A stretch of DNA of 64,000 nucleotides from Burkholderiales bacterium (GTDB taxonomy: Bacteria; Pseudomonadota; Gammaproteobacteria; Burkholderiales; Burkholderiaceae_C), in assembly GCA_028868995.1 (NCBI GenBank), contig JAGWTH010000007.1:1-64000 (forward strand), in the 5' to 3' direction. How positions within the stretch are numbered: the first letter of the stretch is position 1; every line of letters starts with the position of its first letter. The position numbers and the translations under genes were made by a program. This document shows, piece by piece, positions 8,158 through 17,370 of the stretch. The notes under the pieces were generated by a model. It saw only the letters and a list, made by a program, of their open reading frames with translations. It did no database searches and was not told where the DNA came from.

Positions 8158-11100
8158 GTGCTGAGCGCGATCGTCCGCGCGGCCATCCGATCGCGCGGCA
8201 TCGTCCTCGCCCTGGCCTGCGTCCTGCTCGCGTACGGAGCGCACACTCTCGGCAGCGCGAGGACGGATGTCTTTCCGGAGTTCGCGCCGCCGCTGGCGAT
8301 CGTGCAGGCGGCGGCGCCCGGACTGTCGGCCGAACAGGTGGAAGTCCTGGTCACGCAGCCGATCGAGAACGCGCTCGGCGGCCTGCAAGGCATCGCCACG
8401 CTCCGGTCGAAGTCGCTGCCCGGCCTCGCGATGGTGACGCTGACCTTCGATCCGGCGATGACGGTCCAGGCAGCGCGCCAGCAGGTGAGCGACCGGCTGG
8501 GAACCGTAGTCGGGCAGCTGCCCGCCGGCACCGGCCCCGCCACGCTGCTTCCGCTGACGTCCTCCACCAGCGTGGTGATGGTGGCGGCGCTCACCTCTGC
8601 CCAGCGTTCTCCGGCCGACCTTCACGACCTCGCGCAATGGACGCTGCGGCCTCAGCTGCAGGGCCTGCCGGGGGTGGCGGACGTGGTCGTGTTCGGGGGC
8701 GAGTCGCGCCAGCTGCAGGTGCAGCTGGACGCGGCGAAGCTGGCGGCCGCGGACCTCACCGCTGCGGACGTGGTCGCGGCCGCGCGCCGCTCCACCGGGC
8801 TGGAGGGCGCCGGCTTCATCGAGGGTGCCAACCAGCGCCTCGCGATCCGCACGGAGGGCCAGGCCCGCACGCCGCAGGACGTCGCGCAGACACCGGTCAC
8901 GGTGCGCAATGGCATCCCCTTGCGCATCGGGGACGTCGCCAGCGTCGCCTGGGCGCCCGGGCCGCCGGTGGGGGCGGCCAGCCTGGACGCCCGGCCGGCG
9001 GTCCTGCTGGTGATCGAGAGCCAGTACGGCGCCGACCCGCTGGCCGTCACGGCCACGCTCGATCGCGCCTTTTCCTCGCTCGCGCCCCTGCTCGACTCCG
9101 AACAGGTGCAGCTGGACACCTCCGTGTTCCGCCCGGCCCGCTTCATCGTGACGGCCCTGGCGCACCTGCGCACCGCGCTGCTGGCCGGCGGCGCGCTGGT
9201 GGTCGTGGTCCTGTTCCTGTTCCTGATGAACCTGCGCACGGCCGCGATCTCGGCCTGCGCGATCCCGCTGTCGCTGGTCGCCGCGGCGGTCGTCCTGCAG
9301 TGGCTGGGCGTGAGCCTCAACACCATGACCCTCGGCGGGCTGGCGATCGCGCTGGGGGAAGTGGTCGACGACGCGATCATCGACGTCGAGAACATCTTCC
9401 GGCGCCTGCGCGAGAACCGGGCGCGCCCCGACCCGCTGCCGGCCGCGACCGTGGTCTGGCAGGCCTCGCTGGAGGTGCGCGGCTCGGTCGTCTACGCCAC
9501 CTTCATCGTGGTGCTCGCCTTCCTGCCGGTGCTGCTGCTGCCCGGTGTCGCGGGGCAGCTGTTCGCGCCCCTGGCCAAGGCCTACATGCTGGCGGTGCTC
9601 GCCTCGCTGGCCGTGGCGCTCACGGTGACGCCCGCGCTGTCCGCCCTGCTGCTGCCGCAGGCCGGCGGCCACGCCGCGGAGCCGCGCTTCGTCCAGGCGC
9701 TGAAAACCGGCTACGGCCGCTGGCTGGGTGCCCTGGAGCGCCACACCGGCGCCACCATCGCGGCGGTGGCCCTCCTGTGCGCGGCGGCGCTGGCTTGCCT
9801 GCCCTTCTTCGGCGGCAGCTTCATCCCCGACCTGAAGGAGGGGCACTTCCTGGTGCACACGGCGCTCGCGCCGGGGACCTCGCTGGCGGAGACGATGCGC
9901 ATCGGCGACCGCGTCTCGCTGGCCCTGCGGGCGATCCCGGGCGTGCGCCTCGTGGCGCAGCGCGCCGGGCGGGCGCAGGAAGTGGTGGACCCGGTGGACG
10001 TGAACGTGAGCGAATTCGAGGTGGACCTGCAGCCCATGGGCGGGCGGGCGCAGGCGCGGACGCTCGACCGCATCCGCCAGGCCCTGGGACGATTCCCGGG
10101 GATGACCACGTCCGTGAACACCTTCCTGGCCGAGCGCATCGACGAGACGATCTCCGGCACCACGGCGCCGATGGCGATCGAGGTCCACGGCAAGGACCTG
10201 GACCTGATCGACGCGAAAGCGCGCGAGGTCATGCGCGTGCTGCAGCAGGTGCCGGGCGCCGTCGGCGTGCGCATGCAGGCGCCCCCGGGCACCCCGCAGC
10301 TGGTCGTGCGCCTGCGCCCGCCCCTGCTGGAGGCCGCGGGCCTGCGCGCCGCCGACGTCCTGGACACGGTGCAGACCGCCTTCCAGGGCACCCAGGTCGC
10401 CCAGGTCGTGGATGGCAACCGCGTGCGCGACGTCGTGGTGCGGTTGCGCCCGCAGGACCGGCGCACCCCGGCGCAGCTCGCGCAGCTGCGGCTGCCCACG
10501 CTGTTCGGCCATGCCGTCACGCTCGGGTCGGTGGCCGACATCCGCGAGACGGCCGGCCGCTCGCAGATCGCCCACAGCATGGGACAGCGGGTGCAGACGG
10601 TCACCTCCGGCGTGCGCGGCCGCTCGATCGCGGAGTTCTCCGCCGACGTGCGGCGGAAGATCCGCGCCCAGGTTCCCCTGCCCCGGGGCATGTACTTCGT
10701 GTTCGGCGGCGAGGCGCGCGAGCGGTCGCAGGCGCAGGGCCAGCTGCTCGCCGACGCCCTGCTTTCCCTCGCGGGCATCGTGCTGCTGCTTTCCCTGGCA
10801 CTGCGCCGTCGGCGCGCCCTGCTGCTGGTGCTCGCCAACCTGCCGTTCGCGCTGGTGGGCGGCGTCGTCGCGGTCCTGCTCACCGGGGCCACCCTGAGCC
10901 TGGGCTCGCTGGTCGGCTTCGTCACCCTGTTCGGCATCACCCTGCGCAACGCGATCATGCTCGTCTCGCACTACGAGCACCTGGTACGGGTCGAGGGCCT
11001 GCGCTGGGGCCCGGAAGCCGCCTTGCGCGGCGCCCGCGAGCGGCTCGTCCCCATCCTCATGACCGCCAGCGTGACCGCGCTGGCGCTGCTGCCGCTGGCC

Positions 11101-11295
11101 CTGCGCAGCAGCCAGCCGGGCAACGAGGTGGAAGGACCGATGGCCATCGTGATCCTCGGCGGCCTGGTGACCTCCACGCTGCTGAACCTGCTGGTGCTGC
11201 CGGCGCTCTCGCTGCGCTTCGGGGATTTCGGCGCCCGGAGCCCGGGTGACCCGCTGGCGAGCGACCGGCCGGAGCCCGGCGCGCAGCGCGCTTGA
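8158..11295 (+). CDS. Heavy-metal-efflux (HME) RND transporter, CzcA/CusA family
   Basis: 1,045 residues from the GTG at 8158, seven bases after the adaptor stop; an ATG at 8113 inside the adaptor is less likely. The protein has the RND plan: helix 1, a large periplasmic loop, helices 2-6, a second loop, and helices 8-12. The fourth-helix motif GEVVDDAIIDVENIFRRLREN has the paired aspartates of the proton relay, and ALGGLQGIATLRSKS near the start is typical of the HME branch. It would export divalent or monovalent metal cations with the two preceding products. The substrate cannot be fixed from sequence. Length matches CzcA/CusA. Confidence 0.88.
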   Translation: MLSAIVRAAIRSRGIVLALACVLLAYGAHTLGSARTDVFPEFAPPLAIVQAAAPGLSAEQVEVLVTQPIENALGGLQGIATLRSKSLPGLAMVTLTFDPAMTVQAARQQVSDRLGTVVGQLPAGTGPATLLPLTSSTSVVMVAALTSAQRSPADLHDLAQWTLRPQLQGLPGVADVVVFGGESRQLQVQLDAAKLAAADLTAADVVAAARRSTGLEGAGFIEGANQRLAIRTEGQARTPQDVAQTPVTVRNGIPLRIGDVASVAWAPGPPVGAASLDARPAVLLVIESQYGADPLAVTATLDRAFSSLAPLLDSEQVQLDTSVFRPARFIVTALAHLRTALLAGGALVVVVLFLFLMNLRTAAISACAIPLSLVAAAVVLQWLGVSLNTMTLGGLAIALGEVVDDAIIDVENIFRRLRENRARPDPLPAATVVWQASLEVRGSVVYATFIVVLAFLPVLLLPGVAGQLFAPLAKAYMLAVLASLAVALTVTPALSALLLPQAGGHAAEPRFVQALKTGYGRWLGALERHTGATIAAVALLCAAALACLPFFGGSFIPDLKEGHFLVHTALAPGTSLAETMRIGDRVSLALRAIPGVRLVAQRAGRAQEVVDPVDVNVSEFEVDLQPMGGRAQARTLDRIRQALGRFPGMTTSVNTFLAERIDETISGTTAPMAIEVHGKDLDLIDAKAREVMRVLQQVPGAVGVRMQAPPGTPQLVVRLRPPLLEAAGLRAADVLDTVQTAFQGTQVAQVVDGNRVRDVVVRLRPQDRRTPAQLAQLRLPTLFGHAVTLGSVADIRETAGRSQIAHSMGQRVQTVTSGVRGRSIAEFSADVRRKIRAQVPLPRGMYFVFGGEARERSQAQGQLLADALLSLAGIVLLLSLALRRRRALLLVLANLPFALVGGVVAVLLTGATLSLGSLVGFVTLFGITLRNAIMLVSHYEHLVRVEGLRWGPEAALRGARERLVPILMTASVTALALLPLALRSSQPGNEVEGPMAIVILGGLVTSTLLNLLVLPALSLRFGDFGARSPGDPLASDRPEPGAQRA

Positions 11296-11367
11296 CGCCT
11301 TCCTTTCGATCCAGGAATGGCGAGGTCCCGCCGGGACGTCGCCGCGCCGGACGCCCTCGAACGCCCT

Positions 11368-12591
11368 TCAGCCCAGGAACGCCCAGCCCGCCGCCGCGGC
11401 GAGCGCGACGACCGGCAGCGGAGATACGCGCGCGACCACCAGCAGCGCGAACGCCCCCAGGGCCGTCGCGAAATCGGCCCGGTTGCGGATGGCGCTGGTC
11501 CATACGGGGTCGTACAGCGCCGCCAGCAGCACGCCCACCACCGCGGCGTTGACCCCCGCCATGGCCGACTGGATGGCGTCGCGCTGGCGCAGCGTGTCCC
11601 AGAAAGGCAGCGCGGCGACCACGAGCAGGAAGGCCGGCACGAAGATCACCACCAGCATGGCCAGCCCGCCGACCCCTCCGGACAAGGGACCGTTCATCAC
11701 GGCGCCGAGATACGCCGCGAACGTGAACAGCGGCCCCGGCACGGCCTGCGCCGCGCCGTAACCGGCGAGGAACTGCTCGTTCGTCACCACCCCGGCCGGC
11801 ACCACCGTGGCCTGCAGCAGGGGCAGCACCACGTGGCCGCCGCCGAACACGAGGGCGCCGGCGCGATAGAAGCCCTCGACCAGCTTCCAGCCCAGCGAGC
11901 CCGTCGCCGCGGCCAGCAGCGGCAGCCCGAACAGCAGCGCGAGAAACAGCAGCAGGGCCACGATGCCGGCACGCCTTGACACGCCGTAGCGCTGGTGGAC
12001 GACCGCCTGCTGGTGCGGCACCTGCAGCGTGCGCCAGCCGATGACGCCCGCGAACAGGATCGCGCCGACCTGCGCCACGGTGCCGGGCAAGGCCAGTGCG
12101 AGCAGCGCCGCCGCGATGGCCAGGCCCGCGCGCGGGCGGTCCGGGCAGAGGTTCCTGGCCATGCCCCACACCGCCTGCGCGACGACGGCGACCGCCGCCA
12201 CCTTCAGGCCGTGCACGGCGCCGCTGCCGGCCAGGTGGCCCCAGTGCGCGATCCCGATGGCGAAGGCGATCAGAGCCACGGCCGACGGCAGCGTGAAGCC
12301 GACCCAGGCCGCCAGCGCCCCCAGCCAACCCGCGCGCGCCAGGCCCACCGCCATGCCGACCTGGCTGCTGGCCGGACCGGGCAGGAACTGGCACAGGGCC
12401 ACGAGGTCGGTGTAGCTGCGGTCGTCGAGCCAGCGCCTGCGATCGACGAACTCGGTGCGGAAGTAGCCCAGGTGGGCCACCGGCCCGCCGAAGGAGCTCA
12501 GGCCCAGCTTCAGGAAGGCACGGAGCACTTCGAGGACCGAGCCGGCCGGCGAACCGGCCTCGGAGCCGGCCGGGGACGGGGGAGACTGCAT
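11368..12591 (-). CDS. chrA: ChrA-type chromate transporter, two-domain form
   Basis: 407 residues, the usual size of long-chain ChrA. Two homologous CHR domains are visible: the first begins near 25 with LRAFLKLGLSSFGGPVAHLGYFR and contains CQFLPGPASSQVG; the second, near 235, has FYRAGALVFGGGHVVLPLL. About ten transmembrane segments are predicted. ChrA proteins export chromate by proton antiport and are driven by sulfate-like structure. The start is the ATG with first base 12591; the longer upstream reading frame has no membrane character. It converges on the RND operon and is transcribed from the gap shared with the gene at 12850. Confidence 0.88.
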   Translation of the reverse strand: MQSPPSPAGSEAGSPAGSVLEVLRAFLKLGLSSFGGPVAHLGYFRTEFVDRRRWLDDRSYTDLVALCQFLPGPASSQVGMAVGLARAGWLGALAAWVGFTLPSAVALIAFAIGIAHWGHLAGSGAVHGLKVAAVAVVAQAVWGMARNLCPDRPRAGLAIAAALLALALPGTVAQVGAILFAGVIGWRTLQVPHQQAVVHQRYGVSRRAGIVALLLFLALLFGLPLLAAATGSLGWKLVEGFYRAGALVFGGGHVVLPLLQATVVPAGVVTNEQFLAGYGAAQAVPGPLFTFAAYLGAVMNGPLSGGVGGLAMLVVIFVPAFLLVVAALPFWDTLRQRDAIQSAMAGVNAAVVGVLLAALYDPVWTSAIRNRADFATALGAFALLVVARVSPLPVVALAAAAGWAFLG

Positions 12592-12849
12592 GGGGTCGTT
12601 CCTTCCGGGGCGGGGGCATCGCGCGGGTGTGGCGCCTCCCCTGGGCGAGGCCGCCCATTTTGCCCCGCCGCCGGGCGCGGCACGAACCCATGGGGCTGCG
12701 CAAAAAGTCGTGGCCCGTCCGCCACATGGTCGCCTGCCGGCGACGAGCGTCGCCGTCCACGGCGCCGAGCCTTCCCATAATCGGCCCACACCGGCCCGGC
12801 AGCCGGTGGGGCGGACCCCTTACGCATCTTCGAACGACACAGGCCGCGC

Positions 12850-13437
12850 ATGCAAAAGATCATCAGCTGGGTCCGCGGATCGAGCGGCTGGGTACGCTCC
12901 CCCTACGGCGAGCTGCCCCGGCTGCGGGTCGACGACACGCAGGTGCACCAGACCTGGCTGATCTTCGCCGGCGGGCTCGCCCTGATCCTCTCGCGCGCCT
13001 CCCGCTCGGAAGTGGAGTCGCGCTTCTCCGCCGCCCGGCGCGTGTACGCGATCGCCCACGCCCGCCTGCGCAAGCGGCGGCTGCCCAAGCCCGAGCCGGC
13101 GCTGCTGCGCGACGCGCTCAAGGAGATCGCCCACCTGGCCGACCCGATGACCCGGGAGGCTGGCCGCGAATGCCTCTCGCGGGCCGTGGGCAAGGCCTCC
13201 GCGCCAGGCCGGGTGACGAGCACCGGCACCACCGCGTCCTCGCAGGCCACGTCGCACGCCGCCTCGCACGCCACCTCGCAGGCGACCCCGGCCGCCGCCG
13301 CCCCGCCCGATGCCTTCGAGGCCACCGAGCAGCACGAGGCGACGCAGCTGGACCTGGACCTGTGGTTCGAGCGCTCCAACAAGCTGCGCGGCGCGGTGGC
13401 GTGGGCGCGGTCGACGACCTTCGGGCCGGACAACTGA
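12850..13437 (+). CDS. Conserved hypothetical protein with Ala/Ser/Thr/His/Gln repeat tract
   Basis: 195 residues, function not recognised. Residues 1-110 are a compact region with a moderately hydrophobic helix (TWLIFAGGLALILSRA near 35-50) followed by many basic residues (RLRKRRLPKP). Residues 129-144 are four tetrapeptide repeats (ASSQ, ATSH, AASH, ATSQ) encoded by 12-base repeats. The C-terminus ends DLWFERSNKLRGAVAWARSTTFGPDN. It may be a small membrane-associated protein with one helix and a flexible linker. It stands alone, divergent from chrA and convergent with the NarL-type regulator. Confidence 0.6.
   Translation: MQKIISWVRGSSGWVRSPYGELPRLRVDDTQVHQTWLIFAGGLALILSRASRSEVESRFSAARRVYAIAHARLRKRRLPKPEPALLRDALKEIAHLADPMTREAGRECLSRAVGKASAPGRVTSTGTTASSQATSHAASHATSQATPAAAAPPDAFEATEQHEATQLDLDLWFERSNKLRGAVAWARSTTFGPDN
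13234..13281 (+). repeat. Four 12-base tandem repeats inside the hypothetical gene
   Basis: Units at 13234, 13246, 13258 and 13270, each 12 bases: GCGTCCTCGCAG, GCCACGTCGCAC, GCCGCCTCGCAC, GCCACCTCGCAG. They encode ASSQ-ATSH-AASH-ATSQ in frame, so the copy number could vary without breaking the gene. Confidence 0.75.
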
Positions 13438-13471
13438 GCCCGCCCGGAGGGGTCCGCCCCTGCGGTTCCCT

Positions 13472-14116
13472 CTAGCCCAGCGGGTCGGCCAGGCCGTGCT
13501 TGAGGGCGTAGCGCACCAGCTCCGTCTGGTTGGCCAGGCCCAGCTTCTGCATCAGGTTGGACTTGTGCGTGCTGACCGTCTTCACCGACAGGCTCAGCTT
13601 GGTCGCGATGTCCGACACCGCCTCGCCGGACACCAGCAGCCGGAACACCTCGAACTCCCGGTCCGACAGGCTTTCGTGCGGCAGGGCGTCGGCGCCGGGC
13701 ATGGCGCCCAGCGCGAGCTGCTCGGCCACCTCGGCGCTGATGTAGGCGCCGCCCGCGGCGATCTTGCGGATCGCCTGTTCCAGCTGCGCCGGGGCGCTCT
13801 CCTTGGTGAGGTAGCCGCTCGCGCCGGACTTGATGGCGCGCACGGCGTACTGCATCTCCTGGTGCATGCTCAGCACGAGGATGCGCAGCCGGGGCTTTTC
13901 CGCCTTCACCAGCTTGATCAGCTCCATGCCGCTGCGCCCGGGCATGGACAGGTCCAGCACCAGCACGTCGAAGTCGGTGGCGCGCACGATGCGCATGACC
14001 TCGGTGCCGTCGGCGGCCTCGCCGGCCACCTCGAAATCGGCCACGTCGCCGACCAGGCGCTTGAGCCCTTCGCGGACGATCGCATGGTCGTCCGCGAGCA
14101 CGATGCGGACGGTCAT
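13472..14116 (-). CDS. NarL/FixJ-family response regulator
   Basis: 214 residues from the ATG with first base 14116. The receiver domain has D9-D10, phospho-acceptor D55 in VLVLDLSMPGRSG and lysine in ASGYLTKESAP. The LuxR-type helix-turn-helix (about 148-205) reads LSDREFEVFRLLVSGEAVSDIA then LSVKTVSTHKSNLMQKL, typical of NarL-family activators. The start codon overlaps the stop of the kinase gene (ATGA), so the pair is translationally coupled. Its neighbours are cbb3 oxidase accessory genes, which points to a redox or respiratory signal. Confidence 0.88.
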   Translation of the reverse strand: MTVRIVLADDHAIVREGLKRLVGDVADFEVAGEAADGTEVMRIVRATDFDVLVLDLSMPGRSGMELIKLVKAEKPRLRILVLSMHQEMQYAVRAIKSGASGYLTKESAPAQLEQAIRKIAAGGAYISAEVAEQLALGAMPGADALPHESLSDREFEVFRLLVSGEAVSDIATKLSLSVKTVSTHKSNLMQKLGLANQTELVRYALKHGLADPLG

Positions 14117-15213
14117 GCGGGCGCCTCTTCGGCCGGCAGCGGGATGCGGGCCTCCACCCGGGTGCCGGCGCCGGGGTTGCTGTCCACCCGCACCTCGCCG
14201 CGCAGCAGCTGGGCGCGTTCGCGCAGGCCGACCAGGCCCAGGGACTGCGGCGGCCGCGGCGCCGAGGGCAGGAAGCCGACCCCGTCGTCCTGCACGCGCA
14301 GCAGCAGCAGGCCGCCCTGGGCGCGCAGCTCCACTTCCACCCTTCCGGCCCGGGCATGCTTGGCGACGTTGGCCAGCGACTCCTGCACGATGCGGAACAC
14401 CCCGGTGGCGAACGGCTCGCCGAGTTCCAGCGTCTCGTCCACCAGCAGGTCGCAGGGCACGCCGGTGCGCTGGGTGAAGGTCTGCGCCAGCCATTCAATG
14501 GCGGCCACCAGGCCCAGGTCGTCGAGCACCAGGGGCCGCAGGTCCGAGGCGATGCGGCGGATCCCGTTCACGCAGGCATCGAGCATCTGCAGCATGTGCG
14601 CGATCTTCGCCTGCGCATCGGCCGCGCCGCAGGGCGCCTGCTCGCTCAGCCAGATGGTGTCCATCTTCAGCGCCGTCAGCAGCTGCGCGAGCTCGTCGTG
14701 CAGCTCGCGGGCGATGCGCGACTTCTCCTGCTCGCGGATGCCCGAGGACTCGGCGGCGAAGGCAGCCAGTTCCTCGCGCGCGCGCACCCGGTCGGTGACG
14801 TCGCGCAGGATGACGGTGTAGAGCTTGCCCTCGGAGGTCTGCAGCTGCGAGATCGACGCCTCGATCGGGAATTCGGCGCCGCTTTTGTGGCGGGCATGCA
14901 GGATGGTGTTGTCGCCCATGCGCCGCGACGTCGTGCCGGTGGCGCCGAAGCGGCGCATCTGCTGGCTGTGGTTGCCGCGGTAGCGCTCGGGGATCAGCAG
15001 GTCCAGCGGGCGGCCGCGCGCCTCGTCGGCGGTCCAGCCGAACATCCTCTCGGCGGCACGGTTGTAGAGGACGATGCGCAGGCTGTCGTCGACGCTGATG
15101 ATTCCGTCCATCGCGGAATCGAGCAGCCCGGCCAGCTGTGCGCCGGCGCTATCAGCGGGAAGCGAGGTGAGGGACACTGCGAGGGAACCTTGTACTCTCA
15201 AATTAGAGCACAT
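14113..15213 (-). CDS. Cytoplasmic PAS-domain sensor histidine kinase (NarX/UhpB-type transmitter)
   Basis: 366 residues with no transmembrane segment. A PAS domain (about 24-140) begins LLDSAMDGIISVDDSLRIV and includes the PAS core E-R-M-F-G-W. Then comes a HisKA_3 dimerisation domain with H172 in RIARELHDELAQLLTALK, and an HATPase_c domain with ESLANVAKHA, DDGVGF and GLVGLRERA. It should phosphorylate the coupled NarL-type regulator. A soluble PAS kinase could sense oxygen, redox state or a small ligand; no heme- or flavin-defining residue can be named. The first codons before SLTSLPADS are uncertain and a downstream start is possible. Confidence 0.85.
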   Translation of the reverse strand: MCSNLRVQGSLAVSLTSLPADSAGAQLAGLLDSAMDGIISVDDSLRIVLYNRAAERMFGWTADEARGRPLDLLIPERYRGNHSQQMRRFGATGTTSRRMGDNTILHARHKSGAEFPIEASISQLQTSEGKLYTVILRDVTDRVRAREELAAFAAESSGIREQEKSRIARELHDELAQLLTALKMDTIWLSEQAPCGAADAQAKIAHMLQMLDACVNGIRRIASDLRPLVLDDLGLVAAIEWLAQTFTQRTGVPCDLLVDETLELGEPFATGVFRIVQESLANVAKHARAGRVEVELRAQGGLLLLRVQDDGVGFLPSAPRPPQSLGLVGLRERAQLLRGEVRVDSNPGAGTRVEARIPLPAEEAPA

Positions 15214-15297
15214 CCGCAGGCAGGCTCGCCCCGGCCTTGTCGCACGACAGGCCGGCGCACAGGGGGTCCCGCGGCTCGCCGCAGGAGGCTCAGGCGC

Positions 15298-15591
15298 CTA
15301 GGGAGCCACGCGACCCGCCCCCGGGCAGCCGCTGGGCCGCTGGCTGGGGTCGAACGGGCATTCGTTGACTTCGGAGGGCGACATGCGCAGCAGCGTGCTG
15401 AGCGCGCAGGCGACCATGCACACCGCCCAGAAGGCGAAGAAGCTGGCCGTGTAGACCGCCTGCCGCGACAGGCCCACGACCCGCCCCGACCACTGCAGAT
15501 CCATCGGGTCCACGAAGGCGAACACCATCAGTTCCAGGGCGCAGGCGGCCAGGAAGGCCGGCCAGGCGATCCACAGCAGGCGGTTGATCAT
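15298..15591 (-). CDS. Small two-helix membrane protein next to fixH/ccoG
   Basis: 97 residues from the ATG with first base 15591. Two hydrophobic helices (about 5-27, LLWIAWPAFLAACALELMV, and about 46-70, AVYTASFFAFWAVCMVACAL) are followed by a hydrophilic tail with a C-P-F-D and a G-C-P-G motif. Function is not recognised. It lies 37 bases after fixH on the same strand at the end of the ccoG-fixH run, so a role in cbb3 oxidase assembly or membrane physiology is a reasonable guess, not more. Confidence 0.65.
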   Translation of the reverse strand: MINRLLWIAWPAFLAACALELMVFAFVDPMDLQWSGRVVGLSRQAVYTASFFAFWAVCMVACALSTLLRMSPSEVNECPFDPSQRPSGCPGAGRVAP

Positions 15592-15628
15592 TCCGTCGTC
15601 TCCTTTGTCGTCGACCGATGGTAGCCGC

Positions 15629-15892
15629 TCAGGGCTCCGCCGGCGTCGCCGCATGGTTGCGGCCCTGCAACGCCGGCATGGCGGCCTTCTCGCTGGCCTG
15701 CTCCAGCGTCTTGTTGATCTCGAGGCCGTGGCGGTAGTAATCGGTGTCGATGACCGGGTCGGCATAGCGCACCGCGATCCAGGCGGTGAACAGGGCCGCC
15801 ACCACCACCACCGCCGGGCCGGAGATCACCATCCACACGTGCCCGTACTTCCACCAGGGGCCCGAATCCTCGGGACTTGCGCTCTTTCTCAT
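15629..15892 (-). CDS. fixH: FixH-like cbb3 oxidase assembly protein, short form
   Basis: 87 residues: a soluble N-terminus, WWKYGHVWMVISGPAVVVV leading into one transmembrane helix (about 20-42), then D-P-V-I-D-T-D-Y-Y-R-H-G-L-E-I-N-K, the signature of FixH/CcoH after its helix. The usual periplasmic domain of about 100 residues is missing, so this is the truncated betaproteobacterial form. CcoH/FixH proteins take part in maturation of the cbb3 complex. The gene starts 11 bases after the ccoG stop and is presumably in the same transcript. Confidence 0.75.
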   Translation of the reverse strand: MRKSASPEDSGPWWKYGHVWMVISGPAVVVVAALFTAWIAVRYADPVIDTDYYRHGLEINKTLEQASEKAAMPALQGRNHAATPAEP

Positions 15893-15903
15893 GCGTGACT
15901 TCC

Positions 15904-17334
15904 TCAACGGGGGACCAGGAACACGGACTTCTCCCGCACGTGGTCGGCGCCGCCGACCACCCGCACGTCGAAGTGGATGGGATGCGAGCCCGGGGGCGCG
16001 CTGCCGTAGGGGATCTGCACGCGCACCGCCACCCAGCGCGACTCGGCCGGCCCGACATCCACCTCGGACTCGGAGTCCGCCGACAGCGCCAGGCCGTCCA
16101 GGCCGTCGGCGGTGATGCGGTAGCGCTGCGTGCGCTCGGTGGCGTTCATCACCTGCAGCGTGTAGACGTTCTCCAGCTTGCCGCCGGCCACGATCCGCGA
16201 CAAGGCGGCGCGGTCGCGCACGACGTCCACGCGCAGGGGCGTGCGCAGGGCCAGGCTGGTCATCATGGCGACGGTGAGCGCCAGCAGGATGGTGCCGTAG
16301 ACCAGCACGCGCGGGCGCAGCACCCGCTTGAGGATGAAATCCCGCCCGGCGCTGGCGCCCGTGCCCAGCGCATGCTGCGTCGTGAACCGGATCAGGCCGC
16401 GCGGATAGTTCATCTTGTCCATCACGGTGTCGCACACGTCCACGCAGCCGGCGCAGCCGATGCACTCGTACTGCAGGCCCTTGCGGATGTCGATGCCCGT
16501 GGGACAAACCTGCACGCACAGGTCGCAGTCGATGCAGGCGCCCAGGCCCTTGGCCTTGAAGTCGTCCTTGCGGCCGCGGGTGCCGCGCGGCTCGCCGCGC
16601 TCGGCGTCGTAGCTGACGATCAGCGTGTCCTTGTCGAACATCGCGCTCTGGAACCGAGCGTAGGGGCACATGTACTTGCACACCTGCTCGCGCATGAAGC
16701 CGGCGTTGCCGTAGGTCGCGAAGGCGTAGAAGAAGGTCCAGAAGACCTCCCAGGAGCCCATCTGCGTGCGCAGGAACTCCATGCCCAGCACCTGGATGGG
16801 CGTGAAGTAGCCGACGAAGGTGAAGCCGGTCCACATCGCCACCAGCAGCCACAGGAAGTGCTTGAAGGTCTTCTTGACCAGCTTTTCCAGGGAGAACTCG
16901 GCCTTGTCCAGCTTGATGCGCTGCGGGCGGTCGCCCTCCACCTTGCGCTCGATCCACAGGAAGATCTCGGTGTAGACCGTCTGCGGGCAGGCGAAGCCGC
17001 ACCACAGCCGCCCCGCCACCGCCGTGAACAGGAACAGCGACAGAGCGCTGATCACCAGCAGGCCGGTGAGGTAGATGAAGTCCTGCGGGTACAGGACGAA
17101 GCCGAAGATGTAGAAGCGCCGCGCCGCCAGGTCGAACAGCACCGCCTGGCGGTCGTTCCACTGCAGCCAGGGCAGGCCGTAGAAGACGATCTGGGTGAGC
17201 CAGACGAAGCCCCAGCGCCAACGGGCGAAGAGGCCCGTGACGGCGCGCGGATAGATCTTCTTTTCCGACGCGTAGAGACCCTGGCCATCGCCTTCTTCGG
17301 TTGCGGGCGCCGGGGCAATCGGGATGACTTTCAT
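15904..17334 (-). CDS. ccoG: CcoG/RdxA polyferredoxin, copper-reducing cbb3 oxidase assembly protein
   Basis: 476 residues. Several transmembrane helices (about 38-60, 82-110, 160-210, 340-360) surround cysteine motifs: CGFACPQTVYTE near 115 and two ferredoxin clusters near 260-300 (CIDCDLCVQVCP and CIGCAGCVDVC). A C-terminal Ig-like FixG domain faces the periplasm. CcoG is known to reduce copper(II) to copper(I) for insertion into the binuclear centre of CcoN. All cluster cysteines are present. It is followed by fixH and preceded by an FNR-type box and the terminator of the oxidase operon. Confidence 0.92.
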   Translation of the reverse strand: MKVIPIAPAPATEEGDGQGLYASEKKIYPRAVTGLFARWRWGFVWLTQIVFYGLPWLQWNDRQAVLFDLAARRFYIFGFVLYPQDFIYLTGLLVISALSLFLFTAVAGRLWCGFACPQTVYTEIFLWIERKVEGDRPQRIKLDKAEFSLEKLVKKTFKHFLWLLVAMWTGFTFVGYFTPIQVLGMEFLRTQMGSWEVFWTFFYAFATYGNAGFMREQVCKYMCPYARFQSAMFDKDTLIVSYDAERGEPRGTRGRKDDFKAKGLGACIDCDLCVQVCPTGIDIRKGLQYECIGCAGCVDVCDTVMDKMNYPRGLIRFTTQHALGTGASAGRDFILKRVLRPRVLVYGTILLALTVAMMTSLALRTPLRVDVVRDRAALSRIVAGGKLENVYTLQVMNATERTQRYRITADGLDGLALSADSESEVDVGPAESRWVAVRVQIPYGSAPPGSHPIHFDVRVVGGADHVREKSVFLVPR

Positions 17335-17370
17335 GTCTGGGGATGTTGCGCCGGCCGGACCCGGGCACGC

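Noticed and set aside
8062-10980. Long minus-strand open frames opposite the RND pump, narG, nrdJ and ilvD
   Set aside because: Their products are His/Arg/Gln/Gly-rich with no domain features, typical of antisense frames in GC-rich genes.
15190-15210. FNR-like word TTGTACTCTCAA before the PAS kinase
   Set aside because: Half-site spacing is wrong for FNR and the right half overlaps the kinase coding start.
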